The translations under genes were made by a program, and so were the position numbers. From assembly GCA_001939145.1 (NCBI GenBank), contig LSRX01001334.1, forward strand, positions 1 through 64,000: a DNA stretch of 64,000 bases, written 5' to 3'. Source of the DNA: Symbiodinium microadriaticum. Its lineage: Eukaryota > Sar > Dinophyceae > Suessiales > Symbiodiniaceae. The notes under the pieces were generated by a model that did no database searches, was not told where the DNA came from, and saw only the letters and a program-made list of their open reading frames with translations. Of the stretch, positions 10,846 through 23,031 are shown one piece after another (position 1 is the first letter of the stretch; each line of letters starts with the position of its first letter).

Positions 10846-13800
10846 TGTCTGTCTGACTTGTTTGTAGTTGCCGTCGTCTGTCAAAGTGTCCGTGAATCGA
10901 GCCGCATGCGCCACTGCGTGACCAAGCTGCATATCCAGTCAGGCGGCTAGATGCGGAAGCTGCCGCCATCCTATTTCCTTCGTGGGCAAGCTCGGGCTTG
11001 CCCAAAAGTTAGACGATCAAGTTCATCCTGAAACAGGGATGTGTAAAGACACTTGGCAGCCCCATCAACGGACCCAGTCTGTCAGCTTTCGTTTCAATGC
11101 TCGCTTTGACACATGATTTGGTTGATGCGTCATTGCTTCTGATAGTCAGTCAAAGGGACTGCCGTCAGGCGCGAAAGTGTCACCCCAAGTGCCGGGTCGT
11201 TCCTCTTTTTAACATCAACACATGACCAAGTAGTCAGTAGCCGATTTCCGAGTATCTCTCTTGGAAGACTCGGTCGTTAACGACTGCATGCTGTCCAAGC
11301 GAAGGGTTTGGACAACAGCATGCACTGGCCAAGCTATCGGATGCCTGAGGCCATCCATAAGGAGTCCCGGGCAGTTAACATCCAGCACCTGCAAAGGAAA
11401 AAGCTACTTTCGTGAAGAAGCACCAGCCGAAATGGTTTGGCATCTGTACGTCATGCCGACGTGAAGTGGTGTTGCGTGAGGCATCTTGAGAATGTGCCGC
11501 TGACACACTCGCACAGTGGGACGAGAATGTTGTGGGATGTTCTACAGTAGCCATCCTCCAACCGTAAAACTGAACAGCCACCAGCACTCAAGGGATTAGT
11601 TGCTTCAAAAACTAGCAGCACTTGGTGCCAGCGTGCCATGGCATATGGGATCGCGGCACTTGGTGATCTGTCCATCTTCCAGAACTCGCGCGGGCACCAC
11701 GACTTGCAGAGTGCGAGTGGTAGTGCAATCCACTTAAGCAGCGACAGCTCAGAGCCAGTGATGCCTGTATGGAGCTCTCCCGACAGTACTGCCTCGAAGA
11801 CATCCAGACGAACGAGTGCTTCAAGCAAAGCTGGAACAAGCGACCATTCACTAAGATCTCTGCCGGGGCGATTACAAGCGCTGGCAAAGCTTCGTGGCAA
11901 CAGCGAATTGACATCACGTCCTCAGAGCAGCATTGGCACCTCGCAACATGGCGGCGACAGCAGTTACACCTGTGCGAACCATGCGCCAAGCTGCCTTAGC
12001 TCCTCTCGCACCCCATCGAGACCAAGCTCTGCCAGAGCGAATCGCCCAAAGTCGTCCACAGTTTCGATGGGCAGGTCTGATTCCTCTGGCATGCCCCTTG
12101 AGTCGCCACGCACGTCGGGCTTGTCGACTTCAAGGCATCTTTCGGAGAGCACAAGGCCGCGAAATTATGGGAGCCGAAAGGGGCTGTGATCTGCCTCTCA
12201 ATGCCTGTACTGTCCTGTACTGTGCAGGCCCCTGTGCTCTGAAGTATCATGCCGCGTCTCGGCAACACATTGGCACCGGTGGATATTCAAGATGTCAAGT
12301 CCCGCTGATGTGCAAAACGGAGAAGTCCACCTGACATTCTCCAAGCCATCTAGTATTCGTCGTGCCAGATTTGCCGTAGCATGTCATAGCGGTTAAGATA
12401 GTCATGGAGCTGAAGGTAGCATGTTCCTCGTCATCCATGCCACCTTTTGCATTCTTTCTCAGCAAGGAAGTATTCGGGGAAGCAAGACAAGCAGAGCACC
12501 GAAGAGGCGAGCTGATAGCAAGCGCACAGCGACGGGCAAGGGCCACTGTAGAGACTCCTGTGATCTTGTCAGGGAAGACGAAAGCTACGAAGGCCTTTTC
12601 AGCCAGGCCGGCAGTCTGACTGGACCTTTGTGCCTTGTTCTTACTCCTCTTTGGCCCTGGCTCACTGGCAAAGGCAGCTGGCACTCGCAGCTGGGAGACT
12701 CGGCTCCGAGTCCGTGGTCAAGCTCGTCAAACGAACGTGTCTTGGTGATGTTTAAGGAACCCTGGCACCGCTATGTGTCTCACCGTGCCGATGTGTTGGA
12801 ATCGGAAAGTATGGTCAAAGGGTGGTTGCACAGCGCGCTTTGCTTGGTCTCTGGGCAAGCTAGGCGAGATAACAGTGAGGTGCTGAAGGCAACCCGTCAG
12901 TTTCTGATGTTTTGTCTCGAGGACCCCGCGGACCAGGTGGCATTGCTCTACGGCTCCCCATGTGTTTCTGATCAGCAGAAGAAGCTTCTCTGAAGTTCTG
13001 GCCCCATGCCAACTCTCAGCTGAAACCGGGATGAAGGGTTGGTAGCACTGCGTAGCATGCGCAGCCCAGGACATGTGCTGGGCAACGACCCGAGAAGCTA
13101 GCTCGTGGGATCGGACGAGGGTCTGACACCCAGGGATTTGTTTTTTCCGCCGTTTCGTGGCAGCCAGACAGATCGTCTCCTTGCAAGCGCACTTGAGGTT
13201 GTGCTCGCCATCAATGGTGCCTTGGAAACGAAAATGTCCTTATGTTTTGCTTGTTTTGGGAATGGTCTCAGCTTCGAGATCCTACGGTACGTGTCGGTTG
13301 CGCTTGGAGATTTCCTCTAGCCGGCTCGTTAACGACACAGTGGAGCCCTGTAGCACCCATCTCGTGTCGCAAGTTCAAGAACTGCAGCTGCTGTCTTTGG
13401 AGGACTCATACTGAACATCGTTGTGTGGTTGATGTGGCACTCAGGAGACGGACAAGTCCATCTTCAACGGCTATGCAGGCACTCGTTCCAGACCCTGGCA
13501 AGGGCCTCCCCATGCCATCGACCAGGTTGGAACCACCCGTGCCCATGCTCGTCTGCCAAAACGAATGCATCAAATCGCAGATTCGGGCCTGTCAGGCAGT
13601 GGTCCAAATGAAATAGATGACTTTCGACTCTGGCGGGATGTGTGTATGCTCCACACGGCAGGGCAACAAGATGTCGGAAGCGCGTTCGTGTTTGCTGTAA
13701 CGCATGATCTTCTGCATCTGCCGACTGGCTTTGTCAACGAGGCCAGCAAGGGTGCTTGTTGAGAATAGCCCGGACCTTGCCTTTCCGAAACGGAAGAGAC

Positions 13801-14289
13801 TGCAGCTGGCCTCCTGTAGAAAACCAACTCCCTGTTGCTGTTGCCCAGACAAGCAGGCACGTGCACGGGAAGCAGCCTCTGATACATCACCATCTTGCTT
13901 CATCTCGGCCCAGCCACACTCAAGAAAACCCTCACAAAGGAATCTAGTAAATTGTGTCACGCTGACCTGCTACTATGGAACCTGCCTGGCTTGTCCGAGT
14001 TGTGAGAGCGCAACACACGAAGAGTGCTGTGGCTGGGTGATAAAAGTTTTTGTAGCTAGTCAGCATTTTCGTCGTACCTTTCTCCAGTGGTAGTTGCAGG
14101 AAGGTCTCATGATTTCAGGCAGCGAACACTTTAAAGGTATGGCAATTGCATCCTGAAGTGTCGGCCGCCGGCTCATGCAGCATCGAGCTGCGGATGCTGG
14201 CGTTGCCGAGGCTTCCGTTGTTCGTTTGCTTTGGCTGACGTGTGTCGTGGGGCCTGGCAGGGTTCTGCCTTTGCCCCAAGCAATCTGCC
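10846..14289 (+). other. unassigned; Ser-rich ORF and other small ORFs
   Basis: ORF 11638-12189 (183 codons, + strand) is Ser/Arg/Pro-rich throughout, as expected of a disordered region, but an antisense ORF covers the same bases, so coding is uncertain. ORF 12421-12993 (190 codons, + strand) has a more ordinary composition in its second half (about 12740-12990, with several Trp, His and Glu residues) and may be an exon of an unknown gene. ORFs between 13100 and 14100 overlap on both strands. I recognise no family. Confidence 0.3.
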
Positions 14290-15405
14290 AGGCTCCGTGA
14301 TTGCCGTTCTTGATGTGTGAAGCCGCCAGGATGCATTGCCACAAGCTGCCCAAGTCCGCAGGGCTGCGCAGGCAGTTCTCCGCGTGGAGGCAAAGCGTCG
14401 AGCCGTGGCGAAGAAAGCTGCAAAGCAGGCGCTCATCCTCTGGCACAGCCCAAGCTCTGCGCTCTTTGTATCTTGTTAGGTTCAGGCTTTGTTGCGCCAG
14501 CTACAGCGAAACGAAGCGAGCGACGCTCAATGTGGGTTCTCCATGCCTCAAGCTGAGCATGAAGGCTGCAGCTTAAGGTAGACCTTTCCACTTAAGGCAG
14601 CGGCTGGAGGAGGAGCAGCGAGCCGCTCGCGCAGGCGCTGCAAGGATTGCCAAGGAGCTCTTGGACAAACGCAGGGAGGGCTTCACGGAGTGCTTTGTGC
14701 ACAGTTCGCTGACAAGTCAGTTGGCAAGCAGCAGGAGATTGCGAAGTTCTGGAGTGGTTGCTGTCGAGCAGCCGAGCACTTCGCCGTAGACCTTGCGCGT
14801 TTTAAGACTTCCTGAGACACGCTCGCTCCAAAGAAGCCGGTCGGTAGGGACTGGATAAGATGAGAGAAGAAAAAAGCATTCTGTCAGCTTTCTGCGCTGC
14901 TGTCTGTACGAATGGCTTATTGCTGCTGGGGGTTCTTGCTTTGCCCTGGCGGCCAGGTGCAGCAGCGACATGCAGCTAGGACCCAGCAGCACTTCGAGAA
15001 TATGCAGGCCAGAGACACCAACATCGCAGAAACGGCTCGCAGAAGAAATCTGAGAAGTTGCTGAGCCCCACGGCGCAGGCGCTGCTGTCTCGAAGTGAGG
15101 CCTTCTCCAGCGAGGTCACCACAGGGCTTTTTGCGGAGCAGGACGGCTCAAACTCTCAGCTCTGTTTTGGCTCCAGTACTTCAGCTTTGCCGAAGGCTCC
15201 TCGAGAAGGCCTGGAGAAAGAGCCTCAGCGCGACAGTGCGACGGAGTCGACGCAGGCCTCTACTAACCTCAATCTCCTCAGGAGTAAGCCGCTTCGACAT
15301 GATTCGGCATGCAAAAACTGGTTCGTTGACAGCGGCTTCCGGAGCTTTAGAGTCCAAAAGCAAGACCTCACACATCCTTCATCCTTCCAGACGAGCATTG
15401 CCTGA
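14290..15405 (+). CDS. hypothetical coiled-coil protein, exons only
   Basis: Two short + strand stretches have strong coiled-coil composition. One near 14370-14440 is rich in Ala, Arg and Lys (RVEAKRRAVAKKAAKQAL). The other near 14600-14680 reads QRLEEEQRAARAGAARIAKE. They lie in different frames with intron-like sequence between them. ORF 15058-15405 may be a further exon. Function is unknown. The gene would end just before the FSH1-type hydrolase, which has the same orientation. Confidence 0.35.
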
Positions 15406-15524
15406 ACAGCCAGATGTGATATGCCCATGTCGTACTGGGTGACCAAAGCTTTAATTTGGAGATCTTGGGAGTGCGGGCAGGCGGTTGTGATCGCAGAATC
15501 AGAAATGTCCGGGCACTAGCCGCC

Positions 15525-17108
15525 ATGGCGGCGAAGCCTCGAGTTCTGTGCCTCCACGGCCGAGGCCTGAACAGTGCCCCTGCGCCTGCATTGGTGCCTA
15601 TTGCAGAAGCGCATTGCGATGGTTTTGCTTGCAGAATGCCCATCCAGCCAAAGACGGCTCAGTGGAGGATGGCAGGTTGTGCAGAGGCAGACCCTTGCGG
15701 ACAAACAGGGAAGAGTGGAGATGGGGGATGCTGATAAACGTCGGAGCTCCTTGAGCAGGTGGTATGCAGGTGGTGCTCTCAAAGTGCGGATTTGCGTTAG
15801 GGAGGAATCAGAAAGCAAGAGCAAGGCTCTGAGCAAGGACTGCACGGGGCGGAAATGGCGGGCAGCTGGAGAGCAAGACAGCACAGCCAAGCTTGTCTGA
15901 ATCCGAACTGGGAGGAACCAATGCAACCGAACCAGTGCCTGCATTCCGCTGTCCCAAGGCTTACTTCCGTGGGCAGCTTGCAGGATTGATTCGCAGCAAC
16001 CCGCAGCTAGATTTCTGTTTCCTACAAGGGCATCTACCGGCCGAGGCGCGGCGAACGCGAAACCAAACTGCAAGCAGTGTGTCGTTGTTGTGTGTTAGTT
16101 CCTGGCAGGTTGCCCCCGAAGCCTCGGGTGCATGGAACGTAGTATTGCGGCCTCACCAGCGACAAGCGTGGCAGTATTTCAGCCTTCGCAACGATCCAGG
16201 CAACTTCCCGGCACCATGGTGCGCTGTCCAGGCAAAAGGTTTTCTTGAGTGCGTCCAGGCGCAGAGGACCCAGCAAAGCGCTGGCGGGCGGGCCACGACA
16301 CCGCGGACGGGTTGGAGCACGTTTGGGAAGAAACTGGCCCAAAGTGTCCAGACCGTGCTGTGAATTGTCCTTTGTCATTGATCTGCCAGGCTGCAAGGTG
16401 ACAGGGATGTATAGTTTCCAGCTGATTTTAGCTCAGACTTTGATTCTTTCTTCTAAGGACACTGTTGCAGAGGTGACTGCTAATGGGCCCTTCTTCGCCA
16501 CGGTGGGTTTCAGTCAGGGTGCAAATGTCGCCGCAGCTTTGCTGGCGAAGCAGGCAGGAGCCAAGCCAAGCGCTTGCGCTCCATTTTCATGTCTCCTGAG
16601 TTGCACAGGCCTGTTCCAAGACGGACTTGGGCTTTCGCTGCACGGTGAACCTCTGTGGTGGAATCTGGGGGTTCTGGGACAAGACTCCGCGCTCCTGGTG
16701 GTCCTCGGGCTCCCCTCCGCAGCTTCCAATTAGTCCAATCCTGAGCTGGTGCAGTGGTGAAGCTTGTGTTTTGCGCAGGTGCAACATGACTTTTCGCTGC
16801 TTTCATGCTCACAGGAGGCGTTCCGTCTTTGCACATCTTGGGCCGTGCCGACCCCTACTTGGCGCAGTCGAGATACCTGGTGGAGAGCTATGTCCCTTGC
16901 GAGGGGCGGCGCGTGCTTGAGCACGAAGGCGGTCAGATCCTCGGCACGTCTTGGCCGCAAGCGAAACAGAAGACCCTCCATCCACAGGTTCCTGCATGCA
17001 ACACTCCCTGACCACGCAGGTCACACGCCTTTTCCGTTTGACAGGGACAAACGCCTGGATGTAATTCGGGATGTGAGCGCTTTTCTCGGCGAGCACGCCC
17101 AACTTTGA
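15525..17108 (+). CDS. FSH1-type serine hydrolase (alpha/beta hydrolase)
   Basis: This is a family of small cytosolic esterase-like hydrolases (yeast FSH1, human OVCA2); natural substrates are mostly short acyl esters. The start at 15525 gives MAAKPRVLCLHGRGLNS, the family's opening strand and oxyanion-hole HG. Exon 1 ends at 15575, and a GC-AG intron (15576-15958) restores frame to AYFRGQLAGLIRS at 15959. The nucleophile elbow GFSQG is near 16505-16520, preceded by a family-like ANGPF. SLHILGRADPYL near 16825-16860 carries the acid Asp. An intron at 16932-17019 (GT-AG) joins EHEGG to HTPF, giving the catalytic His. The stop is at 17106-17108. One or two exons between 16050 and 16450 remain unresolved. 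All three triad residues are present, so the enzyme is probably active. Confidence 0.82.
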
Positions 17109-17600
17109 GCCTTGCGCGACATGGAACTGCTTGTCTGAACAAGCTTGGCACAAAGCGGCCAATAGATTCTCAGAGCTGGGGAAGATTTGAGCACCAGCGC
17201 TTTAGTGGGAAATTGACCTCTTCAGACCGCCTTTCTGCGCGTTTCCTGTCAACTGGACATTGTTTGCACTAGCAGCTTGCAAGAAGCCTGCAGGATCTGC
17301 AGCATGGGGGCCCTCAGAATCTACTCATAATCTGGATCCTGCAGTGGCTGCTTCGGGGTGGATCTGAAGTCTTGTCTTTTGATGCCAGCGCATGTGCTTC
17401 CACACACTTACTTGCATGGCGGTGAGGGGATGCGACTCACAGACTACCTTTGGTTCGGGCAGGCGCAGAACAGCTTGGAAGAGCTGGAAAGATCCCCACG
17501 GCCATTCGTCTGCCTATCCACAGCGGCAGCATGCGGCATCGGATTTCTGAGCCATTCATGTCCCGAGTCAGGCTCCATTACGAGGACTTCGATCGCCGCA
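17109..17600 (+). other. short intergenic or 5' region before the SWR1-type gene
   Basis: This holds the presumed end of the hydrolase gene and the start of the SWR1-type gene, both on the + strand and closely spaced. ORF 17358-17813 runs through it but shows no recognisable domain. The HSA domain expected upstream of a SWR1 ATPase was not found here. Confidence 0.35.
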
Positions 17601-20585
17601 ATATGTCCAAGCAGATCACGACCGAAGTGCCGGTCCTTCTGCTGCGACATCCAATTCGCGAGTGCTTTATCTGAAGCTGCAACACTTCGCCTTTCACTCC
17701 CCGTGCTGAATTCTTGGCTTAGTGCGCTCTTCTGTCGCATTGAGGTATCAGCACATAGGCGGGCATCCCGGAGGAGAATTTGGCACCAGAGGCTCGATAG
17801 GCTTCAATGCTGATGTCAAGGCCTGCACTGGCTCGCCACTCTGCACGACAAACAGTTTAATGGCATACTGGCTGACGAGCACCCTGACAGCAGTGCGCAA
17901 CAATTCGCGGCCCGGGTGGTTCTTGCTGCGAATATGCTCCACTTGTCACTAGCCACTCGATGCTCCAACGAAGGATGGGGCTTGGCAAAACCATTATGAC
18001 CATTGCGCTGCTGGCCCACCTTGCTGTTCAGAACCTCGGCAGTATGTGCTTGCTCCTTCTGTTGAAAGTTCAGTTTGATGCCGGCATTCTTGCGAGGAAA
18101 GAGGTCTGGGGTCCTCACCTGGTCGTGGTTCCCACCTCGCTGCTCATGAACTGGGTAAAGGAGCTGCAAAAGTGGGCTCCAGGCATCGGCAGAGCACGAG
18201 AGCAAGGGAGGGTCTTGAGAAGGGACTCGTACTGTAGACTGTCGCAGGCCTGAAAGTGTGCGCCTACTATGGCAATGCGCAGGACGCCATAATGCCTGGA
18301 TGCATCCTTGACTTGCGATCGGCCAGCACTGCAGGAACGCCGCGACAAGCGACGCGGATGGGGCGGTGAAGATGCTTTTCATGTTTGTGTGGCTTCGTGG
18401 CTTGGCTCCTTCAAGTTAGCATAAGTTAGCAGGCTGTTATAGACCAGTCTCGAAATCAATCCCCGCATGTCGAGTTCAGAGAGGTATACTGTGGTGCTGC
18501 AGGATCTTCGGCCTTTGCCGCTCGACAGGTCGTTTGCACAGCAATCTTCATTGCACCGTGTTAAGATCCAAGGAAAATGAAGCGGTGGTATTACCTAATA
18601 TTGGATGAAGCTCAAAACATCAAGACGCACGGTTTTATCAGCAACTGCTGTTGGTGCCGTGTGCGCACCAATATTTGTTCGACTCATGGGTGGGTTTGTC
18701 TCCGACATGGCATCGACATGTAGCTGCGTGATGTATTGCCCCATGGCGATGCGACTTCAAACTTACAAAGTCTGTTGAGAGCATTTTTATGGCAAAACTA
18801 CTCCAAATGCTGTTCCAACGCTAAGAAGTTGACCACGGAAGTAATGAGCAATTGTCAGTGCGACGCAGTACCTGCTTTTGCGTTTCATGTTTGCAAACTG
18901 GCCGTAGTACTTGTAGTTGGTCGATACTAGTTGTGGGCTATCAAGTGAAAGAGGCCGATAGTTCGACACAAGGAACTATCGTTCCCAGAAATGGCAGCAG
19001 CTGATGCGCATCTTAGCGGCATTCGACGCCACCCTGCGGAGGTTTCGAGAGCAAAGGCTGCAGCGTGGCGCATTGACGAACACGATCTATTCCTCCGACG
19101 CACTAAGGCTTTAAATCCGAGCGCCGTTTGCTGCTGACAGGGACACCTTTACAGAACAATCTGACGGAGCTGTGGTCCCTGCTGCATTTTCTTATGCCGG
19201 CTCCTTGCCCGGTTTCATTGCGATTATCCCATTTGCATCAAAAGCAGCCCACTCCTTGCGGGCTACGGGCAGCTCAGGACATGTTTCAGTCTTACACAGA
19301 CTTCAAGGCAGGTTTTGGGTCGACATATCTAGCCAGATTTGGAAAACTGATGGTGGTAGGTAACATGTGGCTTTGCCTGGTAGTTGAAGGAATTTTTCGC
19401 AGACCCTCTGCACCTGGCCTTGCACGAACACCGTGTGAAACAGGAGCAGGAGCTCCGAGTAGTTTATCACTGCCGCGGACAGTCACACGGCCTTTTCTTT
19501 CTTGTCGTTAGGAGCTTGTGGCGCGACTACACAAGGTCATCCGACCCTTTCTGTTGCGAAGGCAGGGATGCTTGGCTTGCCTGCAGCCGGGTGCTTCCGG
19601 CCGACCTTTTCGCAGGTTGAAGAGCGAGGTGGAGCGTCAGTTGCCAAAGAAGCACGAACACGTTGTGCCTTCTCTTGGCATGATTTGTAGAAGGATTTGT
19701 GGAACCGGGAGCCGGAAGCATCCTCGGTCTGCGGCTGAGGTATCCTGCCCTCTATCCCGGCGCCAGCAGGTCCTCTACGAGGAATTTATGAGAAGGCCTG
19801 GTTTGGAAGGATGAGTTGCACCCTTGCAAAGGCTTGCATGGGTGCAGGCGCCAGACGCAACAGATCCTCAAGAAAGGCGACTACCTGAGAATGATGAGCA
19901 CCTTGAGCGGCAACATAATGTACGCGTGTGTATTCTGATAGGTTTTTGTTTGTCTGCAGGTATTCTCATGCAGCTCCGACACCTGGCGCTCGATGGAATG
20001 CGTTGGCAAGTTTGTCCCGGGATCTGTTAGTTAATGCCGAGCACAAACTGCCTGGAGCCACAAGGACGGCTTGCTGGTAGTAATGCGAAGCACTTCTATG
20101 TTTGGCTTGAGATGTCATCCTTTGTTCAGTGGTTTTCACCAGAAAGGAAGGAGCAAGTAAGGCGACAGCCAAGACCAGTTCCAACGCCTGCCAACCTCCA
20201 AAGGCTGTGGATGTGTTCCTGCTCAATCCTGTGGGCAGACAGAGAATATCGTAGAACCACAGCAATGCACACCTGTGGACAAAGCTTCGGTATTCATGTC
20301 GGCACCTGGGCCTCGGACCATCTTGTCACACCTTGTTGCTTAATCTCCGGACGTGCCTTCGCACAAGGAAAAGTGTGTAATCATCCAGAGCTCCTGGAAC
20401 CTCGGGGTGCAGTGACTTTGCAGCAAGCAGGTTCTGCATGTGATTGCCTGTGGGTAGAGGGTAGAGAAATTTAAAGAGACCTCTCGAGGATACTTCCTTC
20501 GTCATGAATCCTTTGGCCGTCAATCTTCCGCCACTGGTGTCACTGGACTTGTGGCTGAATGTGGCTGGGAGGTCTTGCGGTGAGG
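17600..20585 (+). CDS. SWR1/SRCAP-type SNF2 ATPase, N-terminal (DEAD-like) lobe exons
   Basis: The product would be the motor of a SWR1-like complex, which exchanges histone H2A.Z. Exons in order: [12 protein letters not shown] (17630-17662), LRYQHIG (about 17735), [17 protein letters not shown] (to 17878), then after a GC-AG intron (17879-17973) Walker [18 protein letters not shown] (17974 on). [20 protein letters not shown] is near 18103-18165, VCAYYGNAQ near 18255, [14 protein letters not shown] near 18355 and Walker [13 protein letters not shown] near 18590-18625. [18 protein letters not shown] is near 19127-19180, [12 protein letters not shown] near 19525-19560, [15 protein letters not shown] near 19622-19667, [13 protein letters not shown] near 19755-19795 and [11 protein letters not shown] near 20371-20402. 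A possible last exon reads [15 protein letters not shown] (20510-20555). These motifs fit SWR1/SRCAP better than ISWI or CHD. The C lobe lies 8 kb downstream. Confidence 0.88.
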
Positions 20586-22492
20586 AGCTTTCCAAGATCG
20601 CTTGCAGGGCGAAGGAGTAAGCAAAAACACTGTTGCGTTTGTGAGAGGAGAACTTCTGCGCACTGCTTCTGCCACTGACGCTTTGAAGCACATGGAAGTG
20701 TGTAACAGCTTGTCCACGATAAACTCGAAGACGTTACAGTCTTTGAGGATTTCTTTGTGGAAGTTCGAGCTGATGTTGAAAACCCAGAGTCACAAAGCTC
20801 TGCCAATCTCGGAGGCCTGCAAGGCTTTGACTATGCGTATGGGAGACTTGCCATGAGCGCCTGAGTCGCAGGTGGTGGAAATGAGCCTGGACCAAGCTCC
20901 GAAGAGGAGGCAGTCCCCTAGCCACCATTTGCGAGCATCTGTTTGCTTTCTTTGGTAAGGCGCATGTCGGAAGCAGCAGCTGAGTTGAGGCCTGCCATGC
21001 CCCGACACCGAACCCCCTTATGTGTCAGCATGTGGCAGCATCTGAGTGCCAGGTGCCAAGTCTCACCGGGCAGCCGGGAGTTTCTAGATGAGCCGCATGC
21101 CGAGATTTGCATTGCAACGGCATGATATCACCTGCCACCCGACAGACCCAACTGGCTGAAACCCAGTTTGCTTCAAGCGGTACTCTTGAGTAAAGCGAAG
21201 GAGTTGCCAGTGCTCGTTGCTGCATGTCGTGTTCAACCAGCCAGATTCATCAATGTTGACAAACCGCTCACCAGGTCCGCAACTGTGTAAAACTGCTACG
21301 AGGATTGGTTGTGAAGTGCAGGCCATTCGAGCTCAGCGCGTGCGGAGGACAAAGCGATGGAGCATAGTACATTGACCGTCGAAATCGCAGGATCCACAGA
21401 GGATCACTGTCTCAACAAGCGGTGACGATGACAGAAGGTCTTGGGCACGGTCTGGGAGTTAAGCACCAGACGGGGTATCCGCCCGAGTTTCACGGAGTTC
21501 TTGATTACTGCATGATAAGCTACTGTGGAGATGTGCGCGGGTGACTTGTGGGAAAGCGACCTTCGATCAGAGTGCGCCGGTGAACTCGTATGAAGCAGCT
21601 AGTCGGGGTCTGTTTACGAAGTGAATATGTGGGAAATGCGAACTTGCGCACAGAGCAAAGCGACATGCGAATCTACAATCTTCGCACCAACACATGTTGA
21701 GACATGTAGTGCACTGTAAGGTCATTCAAGGATAGGAGCTACGTATGCGCAAGGAATTGTCAGCACAACCTGGCAAAAAAAAGAGTTCGTGTTGAGCAGT
21801 CGCCAGACGCTCTACACACATCGCGAACAAGGCCAGGAATTTAATCACTCCTTCACGAACGCAGCTATACGCAGCTGCAGCTCTGCGAACGTGGCCCACA
21901 GGATGGCTACTGCCAGTAAAGGCGACGTCTAGATGGACGTAGACAGACAGGGAGCACTGGGTCAGCCGGCTAGTCCGTAGTGTGTCCTTACCACGGAATC
22001 TTGTTTGTGTTGGGTTGATCCTATGTTATCGTCCACTCGCATGGCACTCTTTCGGGGGATAGTTCGCAACTGCACGTTCTGCCTTAGTCTCAGCTTGACG
22101 CTTCTGCTCGTGAGTGTCGCTTTTTTGACTTCCACACCGTCAAAGACAGCCAGCCAAGCCCATTGTTTATCTGCAGGCCAACACAGCAATATTGGGATTC
22201 GAACGGATGCTTCGGGAGACATTTGCCCAAACTAATGTGGCACAAGTGATTGAAGCATGTCGCGTAAAGCCCAACGGTTCCGTCTCTGTGCAGTTAGCTT
22301 GTTGACTCAGGCAATCTGCTTCGAGTCCGTGTATATCTGTGCCCTCACTCCAGGTGGCACTTGCAGATGTGCCGCGTGGACGAAGAGCGGAAACGCGAAC
22401 GCTGCAGTGCTGTCTCTGCTGTCGATCTGTTGATGCAGCTGGTCTAGGCCTCAGTCCATAGATTCAGTCACCAAAACCAGCACCGCCCGCCA
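20586..22492. other. no gene seen; probable intron of the SWR1-type gene
   Basis: Only short ORFs occur, on both strands. The stretch from 21330 to 21960 has none over 60 codons. I see no conserved motif, so it probably belongs to the large intron between the two ATPase lobes. Confidence 0.5.
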
Positions 22493-23031
22493 CCCTGCCC
22501 ACTCCGCCCAGCCCTGCCTTCCGTGGCTTGCGTGCTAGCACGGGTTTTCACGTGGTTTTCATGGTAGTTGGAAACAGTTAAAGCAATGTTAAAGCACTTA
22601 ATTCAACTCCAATGCGTGCCCAACCCCTCCAAAACTCACTGCCCACCAAAACCTCACAACGCCCAACAAAAACCTGCATCGCCTGCCCCGCCCATCCCGG
22701 ATTCGATCCCAATGCATACCGCCCACCAAAACCCACACCGTCCACCAAACCCACACCCCACCCTGCCCAGCCCGCCCAGCCCTGCCTTCCGCGGCTTGCG
22801 TGCTAGCGCGGGTTTTCGTGTGGTTTTCACGGTGGCTACGGCATTTAATTCAACTCATTCAATTCCAATGCGTGCCCAACCTCTTCAAAACTCATACCGC
22901 TCACCAAAACCAAAACCCACACCGCCCACCAAACCTCATACCGCCGCCGCTCTGCCCACCAACCCACACCCCACCCACCACCCTGCCCAGCCCGCCCAGC
23001 CCTGCCTTGATCGGCTTGCGTGCTGGCGCTT
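22493..23031. repeat. three-copy C-rich dispersed tandem repeat
   Basis: The unit begins CCCTGCCCA(G/C) and continues CCGCCCAGCCCTGCCTTC, then GGCTTGCGTGCTAGC. It starts at 22493, 22761 and 22981 (spacings 268 and 220). Copies 1 and 2 also share the following GCGGGTTTTCGTGTGGTTTTCA type segment and an AATGCGTGCCCAACC segment; copy 3 diverges after GGCTTGCGTGCT. Between copies the strand is rich in ACCAAAACCCACACCG words. The ORF crossing it (22568-23356) is a by-product of this composition. Confidence 0.85.

Noticed and set aside
15516-16073. 185-codon minus-strand ORF
   Set aside because: Antisense shadow of the hydrolase exons 1 and 2 and the intron between them.
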